Shown here piece after piece: positions 33,162 through 43,244 of a stretch of 64,000 nt of DNA. The position numbers and the translations under genes are program-made. Numbering within the stretch: the stretch's first letter is position 1; each line of letters starts with the position of its first letter. Origin of the DNA: Planococcus ruber (GTDB lineage Bacteria; Bacillota; Bacilli; Bacillales_A; Planococcaceae); NCBI RefSeq assembly GCF_022819085.1, contig NZ_JALHAG010000011.1:186001-250000 (forward strand). The letters are read 5' to 3'. Under the pieces are notes generated by a model. That model was not told the origin of the DNA and made no database searches. It was given only the letters and a program-made list of their open reading frames with translations.

Positions 33162-34244
33162 TCACTCCCCTACACAAGCGAGGCCTTGGGCTTTTATATC
33201 ATCTAATTTCCCTTGCCCAATGCCTTTGATTTCTTTGAGCTCTTCAAGCGAAGCAAAAGGACGGCTTTTAACGATATCTTCAGCGAAAGCGGGACCGATG
33301 CCTTCGATTTCCTGCAGTTCGGCTGAAGAAGCCCGATTCAGGTCGATGCAGCGATTCTTCCCTTCGACCGCGATTCCTTCTTTTTCTGTTTCGATTTCGT
33401 AGCTGTTTCCGTCTGTCCGGAGCACAATCGTCCCGTTTACATCCGTGCCGTAGACGTCAGCGCCTTCGTTTTCCACAGAAGCAATGACTTCGGCATGCGG
33501 ATGTCCATAGGAGTTGTCAATGCCCGCACTGTAAATGGCGACTTTGGGAGATACAGCTTTCAAAAAATCGCGGCTCGTCGATGTATTCGACCCATGATGG
33601 CCAAGGTGGAGAATTTCTGCATCCAAGTCAGCGCCGCTTTCTATCATCTTCTGCTCTTCTTTGACACCGGCATCACCGGTGAAGATCAAACGGACATCTC
33701 CAAATGTCACTTTTAAAGAAATCGATTCTTCGTTGGCCTTGCCGGTGATTTCTTCCGGATAGAGAACTTCCAATTCAACCGGGCCGACATCGAAAACTTC
33801 GCCACTGCGCGGTTCGTAATAATCCGTGCCCGTTTCATCAATCGCTTCTAACGTGCTGAGGAATGTATTGGATGTGCTTTCGTTCCCAGACATCCATACT
33901 TCACCCACGTCAAACTGCTCGATGATGGAACCCAATTGTCCAATGTGATCCGAGTCGGGATGCGTGCCAATGGCAATATCGATTTTCTCCAGCTGCTGCT
34001 CTGTTAAATAATCGATGGCATCCGTACTGTTCCAATCGCCTGCATCAATCAGAATGGCATAATCCCCAAATTCCAGCAAAGTGGCATCTGCTTGGCCGAC
34101 GTCAATAAAATGAACGGCAAGCTCCCCTTCAACAGCTGCAGAATTCCCGCCTTCACCGTTTTCTTTCTGCTGCTGGAACCATTGGAAAGCGAAAATGCCG
34201 ACGTTTGCAACTGCAACTAATAAAATCAAAATGTATTTTTTCAA
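33162..34244 (-). CDS. Secreted or anchored ComEC-like MBL hydrolase with C-terminal HhH
   Basis: A 360-aa protein with an N-terminal hydrophobic helix (residues 4-21), a metallo-beta-lactamase domain like the C-terminal domain of ComEC (HFIDVGQADATLL; HPDSDHIGQL; FTGDAGVKEE; LHLGHHGSNTST), and a helix-hairpin-helix pair at the C-terminus (IDLNRASSAELQEIEGIGPAFAEDI and LKEIKGIGQGKLDDI). Such proteins probably degrade extracellular DNA or nucleotides. The start is TTG at 34244 because AGAGGAGA sits about 7 bases upstream; the longer frame would add a hydrophilic head before the membrane helix. Followed by DUF3006. Confidence 0.82.
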   Translation of the reverse strand: MKKYILILLVAVANVGIFAFQWFQQQKENGEGGNSAAVEGELAVHFIDVGQADATLLEFGDYAILIDAGDWNSTDAIDYLTEQQLEKIDIAIGTHPDSDHIGQLGSIIEQFDVGEVWMSGNESTSNTFLSTLEAIDETGTDYYEPRSGEVFDVGPVELEVLYPEEITGKANEESISLKVTFGDVRLIFTGDAGVKEEQKMIESGADLDAEILHLGHHGSNTSTSRDFLKAVSPKVAIYSAGIDNSYGHPHAEVIASVENEGADVYGTDVNGTIVLRTDGNSYEIETEKEGIAVEGKNRCIDLNRASSAELQEIEGIGPAFAEDIVKSRPFASLEELKEIKGIGQGKLDDIKAQGLACVGE

Positions 34245-34351
34245 GATTCTTCTCCTCTTTTCGTCGTGGCATTTTACCATACCCTCTGATGGGCTTTCTC
34301 TATCAGTGGGTGAAAGCAAAAATGCCAGAGGCTTCTAAAAGTGCCCAAAGC

Positions 34352-34387
34352 AAAAGGCTGCAAAGAAATTCCCTTGCAGCCTTTTGG
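34352..34387 (-). terminator. Terminator after the SDR gene (end of glycogen transcript)
   Basis: 12-bp stem AAAAGGCTGCAA/TTGCAGCCTTTT; its position after the last minus-strand gene suits the end of the glg-SDR operon. Confidence 0.75.
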
Positions 34388-34398
34388 AAGTGGCCAAA

Positions 34399-35208
34399 TC
34401 AAGTGGACATGAAGTCTCCGCCGTTCATATGGAGGAATTGTCCCGTCATGTACGAATTTTGCGGGTCTGCCAGAAAGACAAAAGCCTTCACCAATTCATA
34501 TGGCTGGGCTGGGCGCCCTGCTGGCACATCCTTGCCGAAGTCTTCCCCAACATCAGGGTTGAGATCACCAAAAGTCTTCGTGATCAATGGCGTCCACACC
34601 GGACCAGGTGCAATTCCATTCACTGCAATTCCTTCACGGACGAAGCGGCGGGCAAGCGCACGCGTCATGGAAACCATCGCTCCATTCGCTCCGGAATAGT
34701 CAATGAGATCCGAATGGCCCCGGTATGCATTGATCGAAGCCGTATTGATGATCCGGGCACCGTCTTTTAAATGGGGACGGGCGGCTCTGACCAAATAGAA
34801 CATCGCAAAGGCTTTAATTTCAAACGTCTTCAATAGCTGTTCATCTGTAATATCGGTCGGAGAAGTCTGTGGATATTGATAGCCCGCATTATTTACGAGA
34901 ATGTCAATTTGGCCGAATGATTCGAGCGCGAATTGGACCAGTTTGTCGCAGTTTTCCGACTTTCCAAGATCTCCGCTCAACGCTTTCGCTTCTCCTCCAT
35001 AGCTTTTGATGACTTCCAGGGTTTCGGCTGTCGCTTCTTCATCATCGAGATAGCCGATCACCACTTTAGCGCCTTCTTTCACGTAGGCAATGGCTACAGC
35101 GCGGCCAATCCCGCTGTTTGCACCTGTAATAATGGCCACTTTGCCTTCGAGAGCGCCACTCGCTTTATAGTCCTTTAAATCCGTATTATTGAAATCCATA
35201 TCTGCCAT
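34399..35208 (-). CDS. SDR-family oxidoreductase (YhxC/YdaD-like)
   Basis: A 269-aa short-chain dehydrogenase/reductase of the longer classical group, with an N-terminal tail before the cofactor motif TGANSGIGRAVAIAY (near residues 30-44). Further marks are NNAGYQYPQ, the catalytic serine in NTASINAY and the tyrosine in IDYSGANGA, where the lysine of the usual YxxxK is replaced by alanine (Y-S-G-A-N), so catalysis may be altered. A similar YSATKGA motif is usual in family members. The ATG at 35208 follows AGGAGGAGGG. It lies 38 bp after glgA, in a place often taken by glgP. Confidence 0.78.
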   Translation of the reverse strand: MADMDFNNTDLKDYKASGALEGKVAIITGANSGIGRAVAIAYVKEGAKVVIGYLDDEEATAETLEVIKSYGGEAKALSGDLGKSENCDKLVQFALESFGQIDILVNNAGYQYPQTSPTDITDEQLLKTFEIKAFAMFYLVRAARPHLKDGARIINTASINAYRGHSDLIDYSGANGAMVSMTRALARRFVREGIAVNGIAPGPVWTPLITKTFGDLNPDVGEDFGKDVPAGRPAQPYELVKAFVFLADPQNSYMTGQFLHMNGGDFMST

Positions 35209-35246
35209 TCGTTCCCTCCTCCTCACTTTCATCCTCTAAGCTTTTT

Positions 35247-36689
35247 CTACTCTTGTTTATTGCTAAGCTTTTCATATAACCGGCTGTATTCCTCAGCGGA
35301 ACGGCTCCAGCTATAATCCCCTTCCATGCCATTTCGTTTAATGATTTCCCAATGTTCGGCATGATGGTACATGTTCAATGCCCGTTTCAAAGCATCTTCA
35401 AAACTTTGCTGCTCCTCAAAATCACTTAAAAAGCCGTTTCCTGAGCGCAGCACTTCATCGTACTCCACCACCGTGTCTTTTAAGCCCCCGGTTTTATTCG
35501 CTACCGGAACCGTGCCGTAAATCATGGAAACCAATTGGCTCAATCCACATGGCTCAAAATGGGAAGGCATCAAGAAAATGTCGGCGCCTGCATAAAGCAG
35601 ATGGGCGAGCTCTTCGTCAAACCCTATGTGGACCGCTATTTTTTCCGGATGCTCTTCAGCCAGCTGCCGGAAAAACTGCTCGTATTTCGCTTCGCCTGAG
35701 CCGAGCAGCACAAATTGTACGTCTTGAGTTTTCAATAGTTTCGGCAACGTCTCTTCCAAAACATCGATCCCTTTTTGGCCTGCCAGCCTGGAAACCATGG
35801 TCAGGAGCGGAATGTCACCTTGCTCCGGCAAATGAAAGCGGAGCTGGACGGCACGTTTATTGACCGCTTTCCTTTCCATTGTCGTCTGGTCATACGGCAT
35901 TTCGATCATCAAATCTGCTGCCGGGTTGTATGAGACGGTATCGACTCCATTCAAGATTCCGACTAAGTCTTCCGCCCTCTTTTGAAGGAGCGTTTGAAGG
36001 TTCTCTCCATAAGACTCCGTTAGAATTTCATCACGGTAAGACGGACTGACGGTCGTTACTTGATCGGCATATAGAATCCCTGTTTTCAGCATGTTGAAGT
36101 TGCCGCGCCATTCGATCAGGCCCTCTTCAAAATAACGCGCTGCCAACTCGAATTCTTCCATGGCTGTTTCTTTGGAATAATAGCCTTGGAATTGAAGGTT
36201 ATGGATGGTCAAGACCGTTTTTGTCTTTGGACGAAGCGCAGCATACTGCTCGTCTTCTTTTAACAGAAACGGAAGCATGGCCGTATGCCAGTCATGGACA
36301 TGCAAAACATCCAATGCCTCGGTTTCCGCTTCCAACACCGCCAATACGGCACGGCTGAAAAAGGCAAAGCGTTCGGCATCATCTGCTTGGCTATAGATTT
36401 GGTCGCGTGCATAATAAGCGTCATTTTCCACAAAGACGAATTGGACGCCGTTCATCCGATATTCAAAAATGGAATGGGCTTCTCTTTGCCCTTTAAAAGG
36501 CACTTCCAGATCTCCTTTAAATTGAAACGCTTTTTCATATTCGGCAGAAATCAATGTATATTTCGGCAAAATCACCATTACTTCATGGCCCAGTTCTGCA
36601 AGCGCTTTTGGCAAAGCACCCATTACGTCAGCGAGTCCGCCTGTTTTTACGAAAGGAGCGCATTCCGCTGCAGCCATCGCAATTCTCAT
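35247..36689 (-). CDS. glgA: Glycogen synthase
   Basis: ADP-glucose-dependent glycogen synthase (GT5), 480 aa. It extends alpha-1,4-glucan from ADP-glucose. The N-terminal K-T-G-G-L motif that contacts ADP-glucose is at residues 15-19. The GT-B core has HVHDWHTAMLPF (near 130) and the C-terminal FEPCGLSQLVSM (near 376), carrying the conserved Glu. Its ATG overlaps the glgD stop by 4 bp (ATGA). Confidence 0.95.
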   Translation of the reverse strand: MRIAMAAAECAPFVKTGGLADVMGALPKALAELGHEVMVILPKYTLISAEYEKAFQFKGDLEVPFKGQREAHSIFEYRMNGVQFVFVENDAYYARDQIYSQADDAERFAFFSRAVLAVLEAETEALDVLHVHDWHTAMLPFLLKEDEQYAALRPKTKTVLTIHNLQFQGYYSKETAMEEFELAARYFEEGLIEWRGNFNMLKTGILYADQVTTVSPSYRDEILTESYGENLQTLLQKRAEDLVGILNGVDTVSYNPAADLMIEMPYDQTTMERKAVNKRAVQLRFHLPEQGDIPLLTMVSRLAGQKGIDVLEETLPKLLKTQDVQFVLLGSGEAKYEQFFRQLAEEHPEKIAVHIGFDEELAHLLYAGADIFLMPSHFEPCGLSQLVSMIYGTVPVANKTGGLKDTVVEYDEVLRSGNGFLSDFEEQQSFEDALKRALNMYHHAEHWEIIKRNGMEGDYSWSRSAEEYSRLYEKLSNKQE

Positions 36690-37711
36690 TGAACATCCTC
36701 CTTTGTCACCCGCTCACCTTTGCGGAGAACAATGGGTTGCTGCCAAGTCCCTTTTAATACAACTCCGTCATCTATCTCCACATCTTTGTCGGCAATTACG
36801 CAAGTTAATTCGCAATTTTTTCCAATTTTACTCTTTTGCATAATGATGCAATTTTCCAACCGGGCGCCTTCTTGAATGGAAACGGCTCGGCTAATAATGC
36901 TTTTCTTTACACTTCCAGCAATCGTACAGCCATTTCCGATTAATGCTTGGCTTACTTGCGAACCCTTTAAATGCTTAGTCGGGGGCTCATCTTTCACTTT
37001 CGTATAAATGGGGCGGTCTTTTAGATACAGCTTTTCTCTTTGCCCTGCTTCCAATAATGACATTGCTGACCTGAAATAATTTTCAGTTGAATCAATCACT
37101 GCAACAAACCCGTCATGCGTGTACGTATTGAATGTATACGGCGCTTTTTTGCGGTTTACTACATCTTCAATGCTGATGACTTTCTTTTCTTCATAGCTTT
37201 CCATCAATTCCAGCAGCAATTTTTTGGAAAGGATATAGCTCTTCAAATGGGTGCCATCTTCGCAAATGGCTTCGGTAATATCCTTGCCGGAAGTTAGATG
37301 AACATCCAGCATTTCTTCAAAATCCAATTGCGCCACAGTAAAGCAATTGGTGATTACCACATGTTCCTGTCTGCTTTTTACAAAAAACGAACGATGTTCA
37401 CCTAACATGGAGAAGGCGCCGACGCTTACGTAATTGCCCACTTTCTGGGAACCTGGAAGGAAGAACAAGCCATCTTTCCGGCGATTCAAGTCCCAGCTTT
37501 TTCCTACTCCAATATGGTCCAGCAAAGAAACAAAGGGATAAGCCGGAAAAACGCCGACGAGGTTGATATTCGAATTCACCACGTTCGACAAGGCGAAATC
37601 GATGAGCCGGTAACGCCCAGAAAAAGGAATTGATGCCGTGGAACGGTACATCGTCAAATCTTCCAGGCCTGACATCCTTACAGATGCATCAATAACTGCC
37701 ATTAATCTCAT
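36686..37711 (-). CDS. glgD: Glucose-1-phosphate adenylyltransferase regulatory-type subunit GlgD
   Basis: A 341-aa GlgD-type protein, the non-catalytic or regulatory partner of GlgC in Gram-positives. It has the nucleotidyltransferase fold ([16 protein letters not shown] near residues 33-48) but lacks the GGxGTRL pyrophosphorylase motif at its start ([19 protein letters not shown]), consistent with loss of catalysis. A left-handed beta-helix C-terminus is suggested by [16 protein letters not shown]. It overlaps glgC and glgA by 4 bp each. Confidence 0.92.
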   Translation of the reverse strand: MRLMAVIDASVRMSGLEDLTMYRSTASIPFSGRYRLIDFALSNVVNSNINLVGVFPAYPFVSLLDHIGVGKSWDLNRRKDGLFFLPGSQKVGNYVSVGAFSMLGEHRSFFVKSRQEHVVITNCFTVAQLDFEEMLDVHLTSGKDITEAICEDGTHLKSYILSKKLLLELMESYEEKKVISIEDVVNRKKAPYTFNTYTHDGFVAVIDSTENYFRSAMSLLEAGQREKLYLKDRPIYTKVKDEPPTKHLKGSQVSQALIGNGCTIAGSVKKSIISRAVSIQEGARLENCIIMQKSKIGKNCELTCVIADKDVEIDDGVVLKGTWQQPIVLRKGERVTKEDVQ

Positions 37712-38856
37712 TGACCTTCACCTCTTCTCCAGTTCTGTAAAACCTCTTCCGTCAACAAAACAATTTCTTCTTTTTGATCCGGAATCTGATAGTTTTCTGG
37801 AATCGACAGCCCCGGCGGAATAATGACACGCTGAAGCTGGGCACCTTGCCCAATTTTCACGCCACTCATGACAACGCATTCTTTGAGCGACGCACCTTCA
37901 TCCACCTGGACATCCTGGAAAATGACCGATTTTTCAATTTCTCCTTCAATAACACAGCCTTCATTGACCAAAGAATCCTGGACGGTGCCATGTTCGCCGA
38001 TAAACTGCGGCGGCAGCTGCGGATTAGAAGAGAAAATCCGCCATCCGGGATCATGCAAGTTCAGGCCCGACGTTTCATCCAGCAAATCCATATTGGCTTC
38101 CCATAGGCTATCTACGGTCCCGACGTCTTTCCAGTAGCCTTTGTACGGATAAGCGACCATCTTTTCGTTGTTTTCCAGCATAAGCGGGATGATGTTCTTT
38201 CCAAAATCATGTGAAGAATTCTCGTTTTCATTATCCAGCTGCAAATACTTTTTAAGTTTTTGCCAATTAAAGATGTAGACCCCCATCGAAGCCAAATTGC
38301 TTTCTGCGTTTTCGGGTTTTTCAACAAATTCCTTTACGTTCAGCTTGTCGTCGGTGTTCATGATGCCAAAGCGGTGGGTGTCTTTCCACGGCACTTCGAT
38401 AACCGAAATCGTGACATCCGCATTTTGTTCTTTATGGAATTCAAGCATGGTTTGATAATTCATCTTGTAAATATGGTCCCCTGATAGGATCAGTACGTAT
38501 TCGGGATCTTGTTCCACGAGATAGTGCATGTTTTGGTAGATCGCATTCGCCGTTCCGTCGTACCATTTGAGCCCGCCCATCTCTGTATAAGGAGTAAGCA
38601 TCGTGACACCACCGCTTCTTCTATCCAAATCCCACGGAATTCCTTGTCCGATGTAATTATGGAGCACGTGAGGCTGATATTGCGTTAAGACGCCGACTGT
38701 ATGAATTTCAGAATTCATGCAGTTCGATAGCGGAAAATCGATGATCCGGTATTTTCCGCCGAACGGAATCGCAGGTTTAGCGATATTGTAGGTCAAGGAT
38801 TTCAAACGGCTTCCTTGTCCTCCAGCGAGTAACATAGCCACCACTTTATTCTTCAT
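37708..38856 (-). CDS. glgC: Glucose-1-phosphate adenylyltransferase
   Basis: ADP-glucose pyrophosphorylase of 382 aa, making ADP-glucose from glucose-1-phosphate and ATP. The active-site motif [13 protein letters not shown] is at residues 10-22, [15 protein letters not shown] follows near 31, and the [10 protein letters not shown] glucose-1-phosphate segment appears later. The ATG at 38856 has GGGAGTG upstream; the open frame continues 64 codons further into glgB but that part is not homologous to GlgC. It overlaps the end of glgB by 11 bp. Confidence 0.94.
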   Translation of the reverse strand: MKNKVVAMLLAGGQGSRLKSLTYNIAKPAIPFGGKYRIIDFPLSNCMNSEIHTVGVLTQYQPHVLHNYIGQGIPWDLDRRSGGVTMLTPYTEMGGLKWYDGTANAIYQNMHYLVEQDPEYVLILSGDHIYKMNYQTMLEFHKEQNADVTISVIEVPWKDTHRFGIMNTDDKLNVKEFVEKPENAESNLASMGVYIFNWQKLKKYLQLDNENENSSHDFGKNIIPLMLENNEKMVAYPYKGYWKDVGTVDSLWEANMDLLDETSGLNLHDPGWRIFSSNPQLPPQFIGEHGTVQDSLVNEGCVIEGEIEKSVIFQDVQVDEGASLKECVVMSGVKIGQGAQLQRVIIPPGLSIPENYQIPDQKEEIVLLTEEVLQNWRRGEGQ

Positions 38857-40729
38857 AATTTTCACTCCCATCCGATTTTTTCTTCCATATTTCCATGGCA
38901 AAAGCCCGCAATTCAATCGCAATCGACTGGCTCTGGCCATCGACTGGAACATTTCTAGCAGCCGCTTCCCCTTTTTCAGTCCCCCGTCCACCATACAAAG
39001 GCGATGCCGTGGAAAATACGCGTTCATATAAAGCCGGCTGCGGAACACCTACCTCAAATCCACTGTAATCTCTGTTTGAAAAATTCCCGACGACGATGCA
39101 TTCGTCTTCCGCGGCTCTCCCTCTCCTGATAAAAGCAAGAACGCTTTGTTCATGATTATCGGGGTCCAGCCATTCAAAACCCGCCCGGTCATTGTCCAAC
39201 TCAAATAGTGCCTTCTCCTTTTTATAAAAAGCCAAAAGTTCCTTCGTGAAGGCGTCCATTTGGCGGTGGGAGGGCTGATCTAGCAAAAACCAGTCCAGCT
39301 CCGGCTGGAATTCCCATTCGTCGTCATGCCCGAATTCCTGGCCCATGAATAGAAGTTTTTTTCCAGGGTGGGTCATCCAGAAAGCTAGAAGCAAGCGCAG
39401 TTGATGGAATTTCTCTTCCTTGTTTCCCGGCAATTTATTCAACAGCGATTTTTGCCCATGGACCACTTCATCATGGGAAAATATCGACACATAGCGTTCA
39501 TCGTAATAATACATAAGGGAGAAATTCAATTTTTGATGCTTTTCAGGCCGTTCTTTTGGAGGCGTCTCCATATAGCTTAAGACGTCGTGCATCCAGCCAA
39601 AATTCCATTTATAATCGAAGCCGATTCCCCCATCTTCGGTTTTGCCGGTGACATTTGGATAATGCCACGCATCTTCTGCGATTAAGATGGAATCGGGATG
39701 CTGCTGCTTGATGCTCGCGGTCAATTTCCTCAAAAACTCAGCGCCTTCTTCATTGTGGACACGCCTCGGGTCATTCGGAACAAACAATAATTTCATCAAG
39801 GCATCCATCCGGAACCCATCGAATTTGAATTCATGCAGCCAGTAATGTGCGCTCGACAGGAGAAAGCTGACCACTTCCCCTCTATTGATGTCAAAGTTCA
39901 TGGTTCCCCACTCTGGATTTTTTCGCCTTTCCTTCCGGCGGTCTTCATAGAGCGGTGCCCCGTTGAATAAAACCAATCCATGGAGATCCTGGCAAAAATG
40001 GCCAGGCACCCAGTCTAAAAAAAGGCCTAAGCCATTTTTCGCGCATTCATTGCTGAAATATTTTAGGTCCTCAGACGTACCGTACCTGCTTGTCGGAGAA
40101 AAATATCCCGTCGTTTGGTAACCCCACGATTCATCTAAAGGATGTTCGGTGATCGGCAAGATTTCAATATGAGTAAACCCGTGCTTTTTAACATACGGAA
40201 TCAATTCTTCGGCGATTTCCCGGTAAGTCAAAAAAGAACCATCCGGCGCCCTCTTCCACGTTCCCATATGCAATTCATAAATCGCTAAAGGCTTTTCAAA
40301 ATGATTTTGGAAGAGCAGCTGTTTTTGCAGCAAAATTTCTTCGCTCCACGTAAATACAGAATCAGCTGGGACGATTGAACAAGTGCCTGGCCTCATTTCG
40401 CTGGCCCGTGCATAGGGATCGGATTTTCGGATCCGCTTCCCCTCCATGGTTTCAATTTCATATTCGTATATAAATCCAGCAAGATTCCGTGGAATCCGGA
40501 CTTCCCAAATACTTGGATCAAACGGCAACGGCTTCATTTCAAACCGCTCCGGTTCTTGCTCACCCATAGTACCGATGACAGCTACTTGGGCTATATCCGG
40601 TGCCCAAAGAGTAAATCGGGTTTCTCCGTCCTGAAGATGCGGACCGAAATATCGATAAGCATCGTACATTTGCCCATTATGGAAATTTGCCGCTTCCTTC
40701 TCATTCAGAGAAGTCTTATCATCGTTCAC
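38846..40729 (-). CDS. glgB: 1,4-alpha-glucan branching enzyme
   Basis: GH13 branching enzyme of 627 aa that introduces alpha-1,6 branches in glycogen. It has an N-terminal CBM48 ([15 protein letters not shown]), catalytic barrel motifs DWVPGHF, the nucleophile Asp in FDGFRMDAL, the acid Glu in ILIAEDA and [12 protein letters not shown], and a C-terminal beta domain. The start is GTG at 40729, fixed by TTGGAGGTG 7 bases upstream; a longer TTG reading adds 13 codons. First gene of the glgB-glgC-glgD-glgA operon. Confidence 0.94.
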   Translation of the reverse strand: MNDDKTSLNEKEAANFHNGQMYDAYRYFGPHLQDGETRFTLWAPDIAQVAVIGTMGEQEPERFEMKPLPFDPSIWEVRIPRNLAGFIYEYEIETMEGKRIRKSDPYARASEMRPGTCSIVPADSVFTWSEEILLQKQLLFQNHFEKPLAIYELHMGTWKRAPDGSFLTYREIAEELIPYVKKHGFTHIEILPITEHPLDESWGYQTTGYFSPTSRYGTSEDLKYFSNECAKNGLGLFLDWVPGHFCQDLHGLVLFNGAPLYEDRRKERRKNPEWGTMNFDINRGEVVSFLLSSAHYWLHEFKFDGFRMDALMKLLFVPNDPRRVHNEEGAEFLRKLTASIKQQHPDSILIAEDAWHYPNVTGKTEDGGIGFDYKWNFGWMHDVLSYMETPPKERPEKHQKLNFSLMYYYDERYVSIFSHDEVVHGQKSLLNKLPGNKEEKFHQLRLLLAFWMTHPGKKLLFMGQEFGHDDEWEFQPELDWFLLDQPSHRQMDAFTKELLAFYKKEKALFELDNDRAGFEWLDPDNHEQSVLAFIRRGRAAEDECIVVGNFSNRDYSGFEVGVPQPALYERVFSTASPLYGGRGTEKGEAAARNVPVDGQSQSIAIELRAFAMEIWKKKSDGSENYEE

Positions 40730-40968
40730 AAGAAGCACCTCCAAATCGTCATTCTTTCCCTTGCCCAATTAACTTTATTCTACACGCTGAATGTAAAACC
40801 CTTGTAAAAAATCGGAATAATTGAAAAACAGTGAAAATAAGCGGCCGAAAAGCTCAAAAGACTCAGGAGTTTTCAGTATCTACACATATTTGAAAGCTTC
40901 AGGACTTGTTTACAGCGAGAATTTCTACTACGCTTAGGGAAGACAGCTTACGATAGGAAGGGCGAGAG

Positions 40969-41550
40969 ATGTTGCGAAATCGATTATTGACTTTACTCCT
41001 ATTGCTTTTCATTTTAGTGCTTGCCGGCTGCGGCAAAGGCATTGAAGATCCATTGGAATGGGAAATAGAAGATTTTAATTTCACCAATCAAGACAACAAG
41101 GAAATGGGACTGGCCGATTTAAAAGGCAAAGTTTGGCTGGCCGATTTCATTTTTACGAATTGCACCACCGTCTGCCTGCCAATGACAGCGAATATGGTGG
41201 ACTTGCAAAACCAGTTTAAAGAGCAAGGGCTCGATGTCCAGATCGTTTCTTTCAGCGTCGATCCGACTGTCGACACCCCTGAGATTTTGAAATCCTATGC
41301 GGAAAACTACGGAGCAGATTTTGCTTCATGGAATCTGCTCACCGGCTATTCACCGGAGAAAATCGATGCGTTTGCCATGGATAATTTCAAAACGATTGCC
41401 CGCAAACCGGAAAACGACGACCAAGTGTTGCACGGTACATCCTTTTTCCTGGTGGATAAAAACGGCGTCATCATGAAAGACTATAATGGCGTCAATCCCC
41501 CCGTTGAGGAAATAATAGCCGATGCAGAAATTTTGCTTGCGGAGGAATAA
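40969..41550 (+). CDS. SCO-family copper chaperone lipoprotein
   Basis: A 193-aa lipoprotein of the SCO1/SenC family, helping copper insertion into the CuA centre of cytochrome oxidase or acting as a thiol redox protein. The signal and lipobox LLLFILVLAGC end near residue 24. The thioredoxin-like domain carries the metal ligands TNCTTVC (Cys-x3-Cys, near 65) and the distal histidine in LHGTSFFL (near 155). It is outside the membrane by lipid anchor. ATG follows AGGAAGGG. The next gene starts 3 bp later. Confidence 0.9.
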   Translation: MLRNRLLTLLLLLFILVLAGCGKGIEDPLEWEIEDFNFTNQDNKEMGLADLKGKVWLADFIFTNCTTVCLPMTANMVDLQNQFKEQGLDVQIVSFSVDPTVDTPEILKSYAENYGADFASWNLLTGYSPEKIDAFAMDNFKTIARKPENDDQVLHGTSFFLVDKNGVIMKDYNGVNPPVEEIIADAEILLAEE

Positions 41551-41553
41551 AAG

Positions 41554-41883
41554 ATGAATAAAAAAAGAATCGGTATGCTGGTCGGCCTGATAGCCGCAGC
41601 TGCCTTGCTTGCATTTTTCTTTTTGCCGCGCGAGAATTCGCCATCGCCAAGCACACGGGTCATTCTCGAGCATACGCACCATACCTATATTGCGCCGTCC
41701 TGCTTCGATGAGGCGGACGCTACAAACTTCCTGGAAGATTCGACATTGGAAAAGGCGGAAGAACTTCAATATCCGCCCCATTCCACTTGTACCGAGGAAT
41801 CCTTTAAAGGAAACAACGACAGCCGTTTCATCAGCCTGCTGAAGGAGCTTGGCATTAAAGAAAAAGACTCGAGGGATTGGTGA
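41554..41883 (+). CDS. Hypothetical membrane-anchored protein beside SCO
   Basis: A 109-aa protein with an N-terminal membrane helix (about residues 6-23) and a short outer domain. This contains a HTHH stretch and two cysteines (PSCFDE, HSTCTE). No family is recognised. It starts 3 bp after the SCO gene, so co-transcription is certain in practice. The histidine and cysteine pairs outside the membrane invite a copper or redox partner role for SCO, but this is inference. Confidence 0.65.
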   Translation: MNKKRIGMLVGLIAAAALLAFFFLPRENSPSPSTRVILEHTHHTYIAPSCFDEADATNFLEDSTLEKAEELQYPPHSTCTEESFKGNNDSRFISLLKELGIKEKDSRDW

Positions 41884-41884
41884 T

Positions 41885-42030
41885 AAGAAAAGCGGAAGCG
41901 CCTTGCAAGCCGCGACAAGCGCTGGAAGTCTTGTCGGAAATGGCGCTTTTTGCCATTATAGATAAGACTGAAGCGACCTCGAGCGGCTAGGCGCTGAAGT
42001 CTGGACAATGAAAAGCGGAAACAGCCGTTC
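41885..42030. repeat. Structured GC-rich intergenic element (two tandem variants)
   Basis: The first part (41890-41955) can fold with paired GAAGCGCC/GGCGC and CGACAAG/CTTGTCG arms ending in TTTTT. A degenerate second part (41960-42030) shares the AGCG-GGCGCTGAAGTC pattern. Elements of this look are common between genes in Bacillales (recollection, not searched). It lies between convergent genes. Confidence 0.5.
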
Positions 42031-42047
42031 AGGTTCGAAAGGCAAAT

Positions 42048-42089
42048 AAAACAAGCGGCCGAGCATTTTTGCTCGGCCGCTTGTTTTTT
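42048..42089. terminator. Bidirectional terminator before lactonase gene end
   Basis: Perfect 14-bp stem ACAAGCGGCCGAGC/GCTCGGCCGCTTGT with a T6 tail on the plus strand. Confidence 0.88.
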
Positions 42090-43131
42090 ATCGTTCCCTT
42101 ATAATTTTCACGCACACGGGCGCTTTTGTCTCCACTATTTCGTCCGTAAGCTCAGGCATTCCATCCTCATCAATTTTCAATACAGCTAAATTGTGGGAAC
42201 GTTCATTGGCCGTGATCATCCACTCGCCGGAAATCAGCTCGAAATGCCTTGGCCCTTCTCCGCCACTCGGGGAAAATCCGTTCAATTCCAATCTGCCGCC
42301 TTCTCCAATAGCGAATACGGCCAGACTGTCATCTCCTCTATTGGATGCATACAAATAGCGGCCATCTGCAGAAACCCGAACCTCTGCACTGGTATTCTTG
42401 CCTTCAAATCCGGCCGGCAGCAATGACACCTGCTGAACCGGTTCCATGCTTCCTGCTTCATTCCAGGCGTAAACCGTTAAGGAGGAAGTGATTTCTTCCA
42501 ATGAATAAACCTCTCCCCGTGAAGGATGGAACGCCAAATGGCGGGGACCTGAACCCGGAGGCGCTTGAATCGATTGTTCAAGTTCCAGCTTGCCCGTTCC
42601 TTGATCCAAGCTGTAAAGATAAAGCGTGTCTGTCCCTAAATCCGAAACGATAAACCGGCCGCTTTGCGGAAGTTGAAAAACAGAATGCGGGTGGGGAGCA
42701 TCCTGCCGTTCCGCGTTCGGGCCGCTGCCTTCATGTTTGACGGAATCCGTCCGTTCGCCGATTGATCCGTCTTCCTCTATCGGATAGACATTGACATTTC
42801 CTCCTGAATAATTAGCCGCAAGGAGCCATTTGCCGGTACGGTCGATGCACAAGTGGGCAGGATGGTCTCCATTGGCCGATTGCCGGTTGATTTCTTTTAA
42901 CCCAAGCGGCTCCTCTGTCAATTCATACACTATGATTTCGCCATTACCAATTTCACTTGTGGCTGCAAAGTTTTTGCCGTTTGGATGGATCGCTAAAAAA
43001 GAAGGACGGTCTGTGCCGAGAATTCCTCCAATTTCGGTAAATCGTCCAGATTGTTGGTTAAATTCCCAAAGCTTGATGCCTGGTTCTTCAGAACTTGAAT
43101 AGGATCCTGTCACTAAATAGGTGCGGTTCAT
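42088..43131 (-). CDS. Lactonase family protein (6-phosphogluconolactonase-type beta-propeller)
   Basis: A 347-aa seven-bladed beta-propeller of the YkgB/Pgl family, hydrolysing 6-phosphogluconolactone in the oxidative pentose phosphate pathway or a similar lactone. Typical segments are the SRPSFLAIHPNGK-like beginning of blade 1 (DRPSFLAIHP), GDHPAHLCIDRTGKWLLAANY, PHPHSVFQLPQSGRF and GSGPRHLAFHP. No signal peptide. ATG follows GGGGAGGAAG. Single gene between a terminator and the divergent shikimate kinase gene. Confidence 0.88.
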   Translation of the reverse strand: MNRTYLVTGSYSSSEEPGIKLWEFNQQSGRFTEIGGILGTDRPSFLAIHPNGKNFAATSEIGNGEIIVYELTEEPLGLKEINRQSANGDHPAHLCIDRTGKWLLAANYSGGNVNVYPIEEDGSIGERTDSVKHEGSGPNAERQDAPHPHSVFQLPQSGRFIVSDLGTDTLYLYSLDQGTGKLELEQSIQAPPGSGPRHLAFHPSRGEVYSLEEITSSLTVYAWNEAGSMEPVQQVSLLPAGFEGKNTSAEVRVSADGRYLYASNRGDDSLAVFAIGEGGRLELNGFSPSGGEGPRHFELISGEWMITANERSHNLAVLKIDEDGMPELTDEIVETKAPVCVKIIRER

Positions 43132-43244
43132 TTTCTTCCTCCCCGTTATTTTTAAATTTCCGTGAGTTTTCTAGGTGCGTGGTGTAAAGTAGGCTTTGTG
43201 AACAAATTGCTATTACTACTATATAAAGAAAAGAGTGGTCGCCA

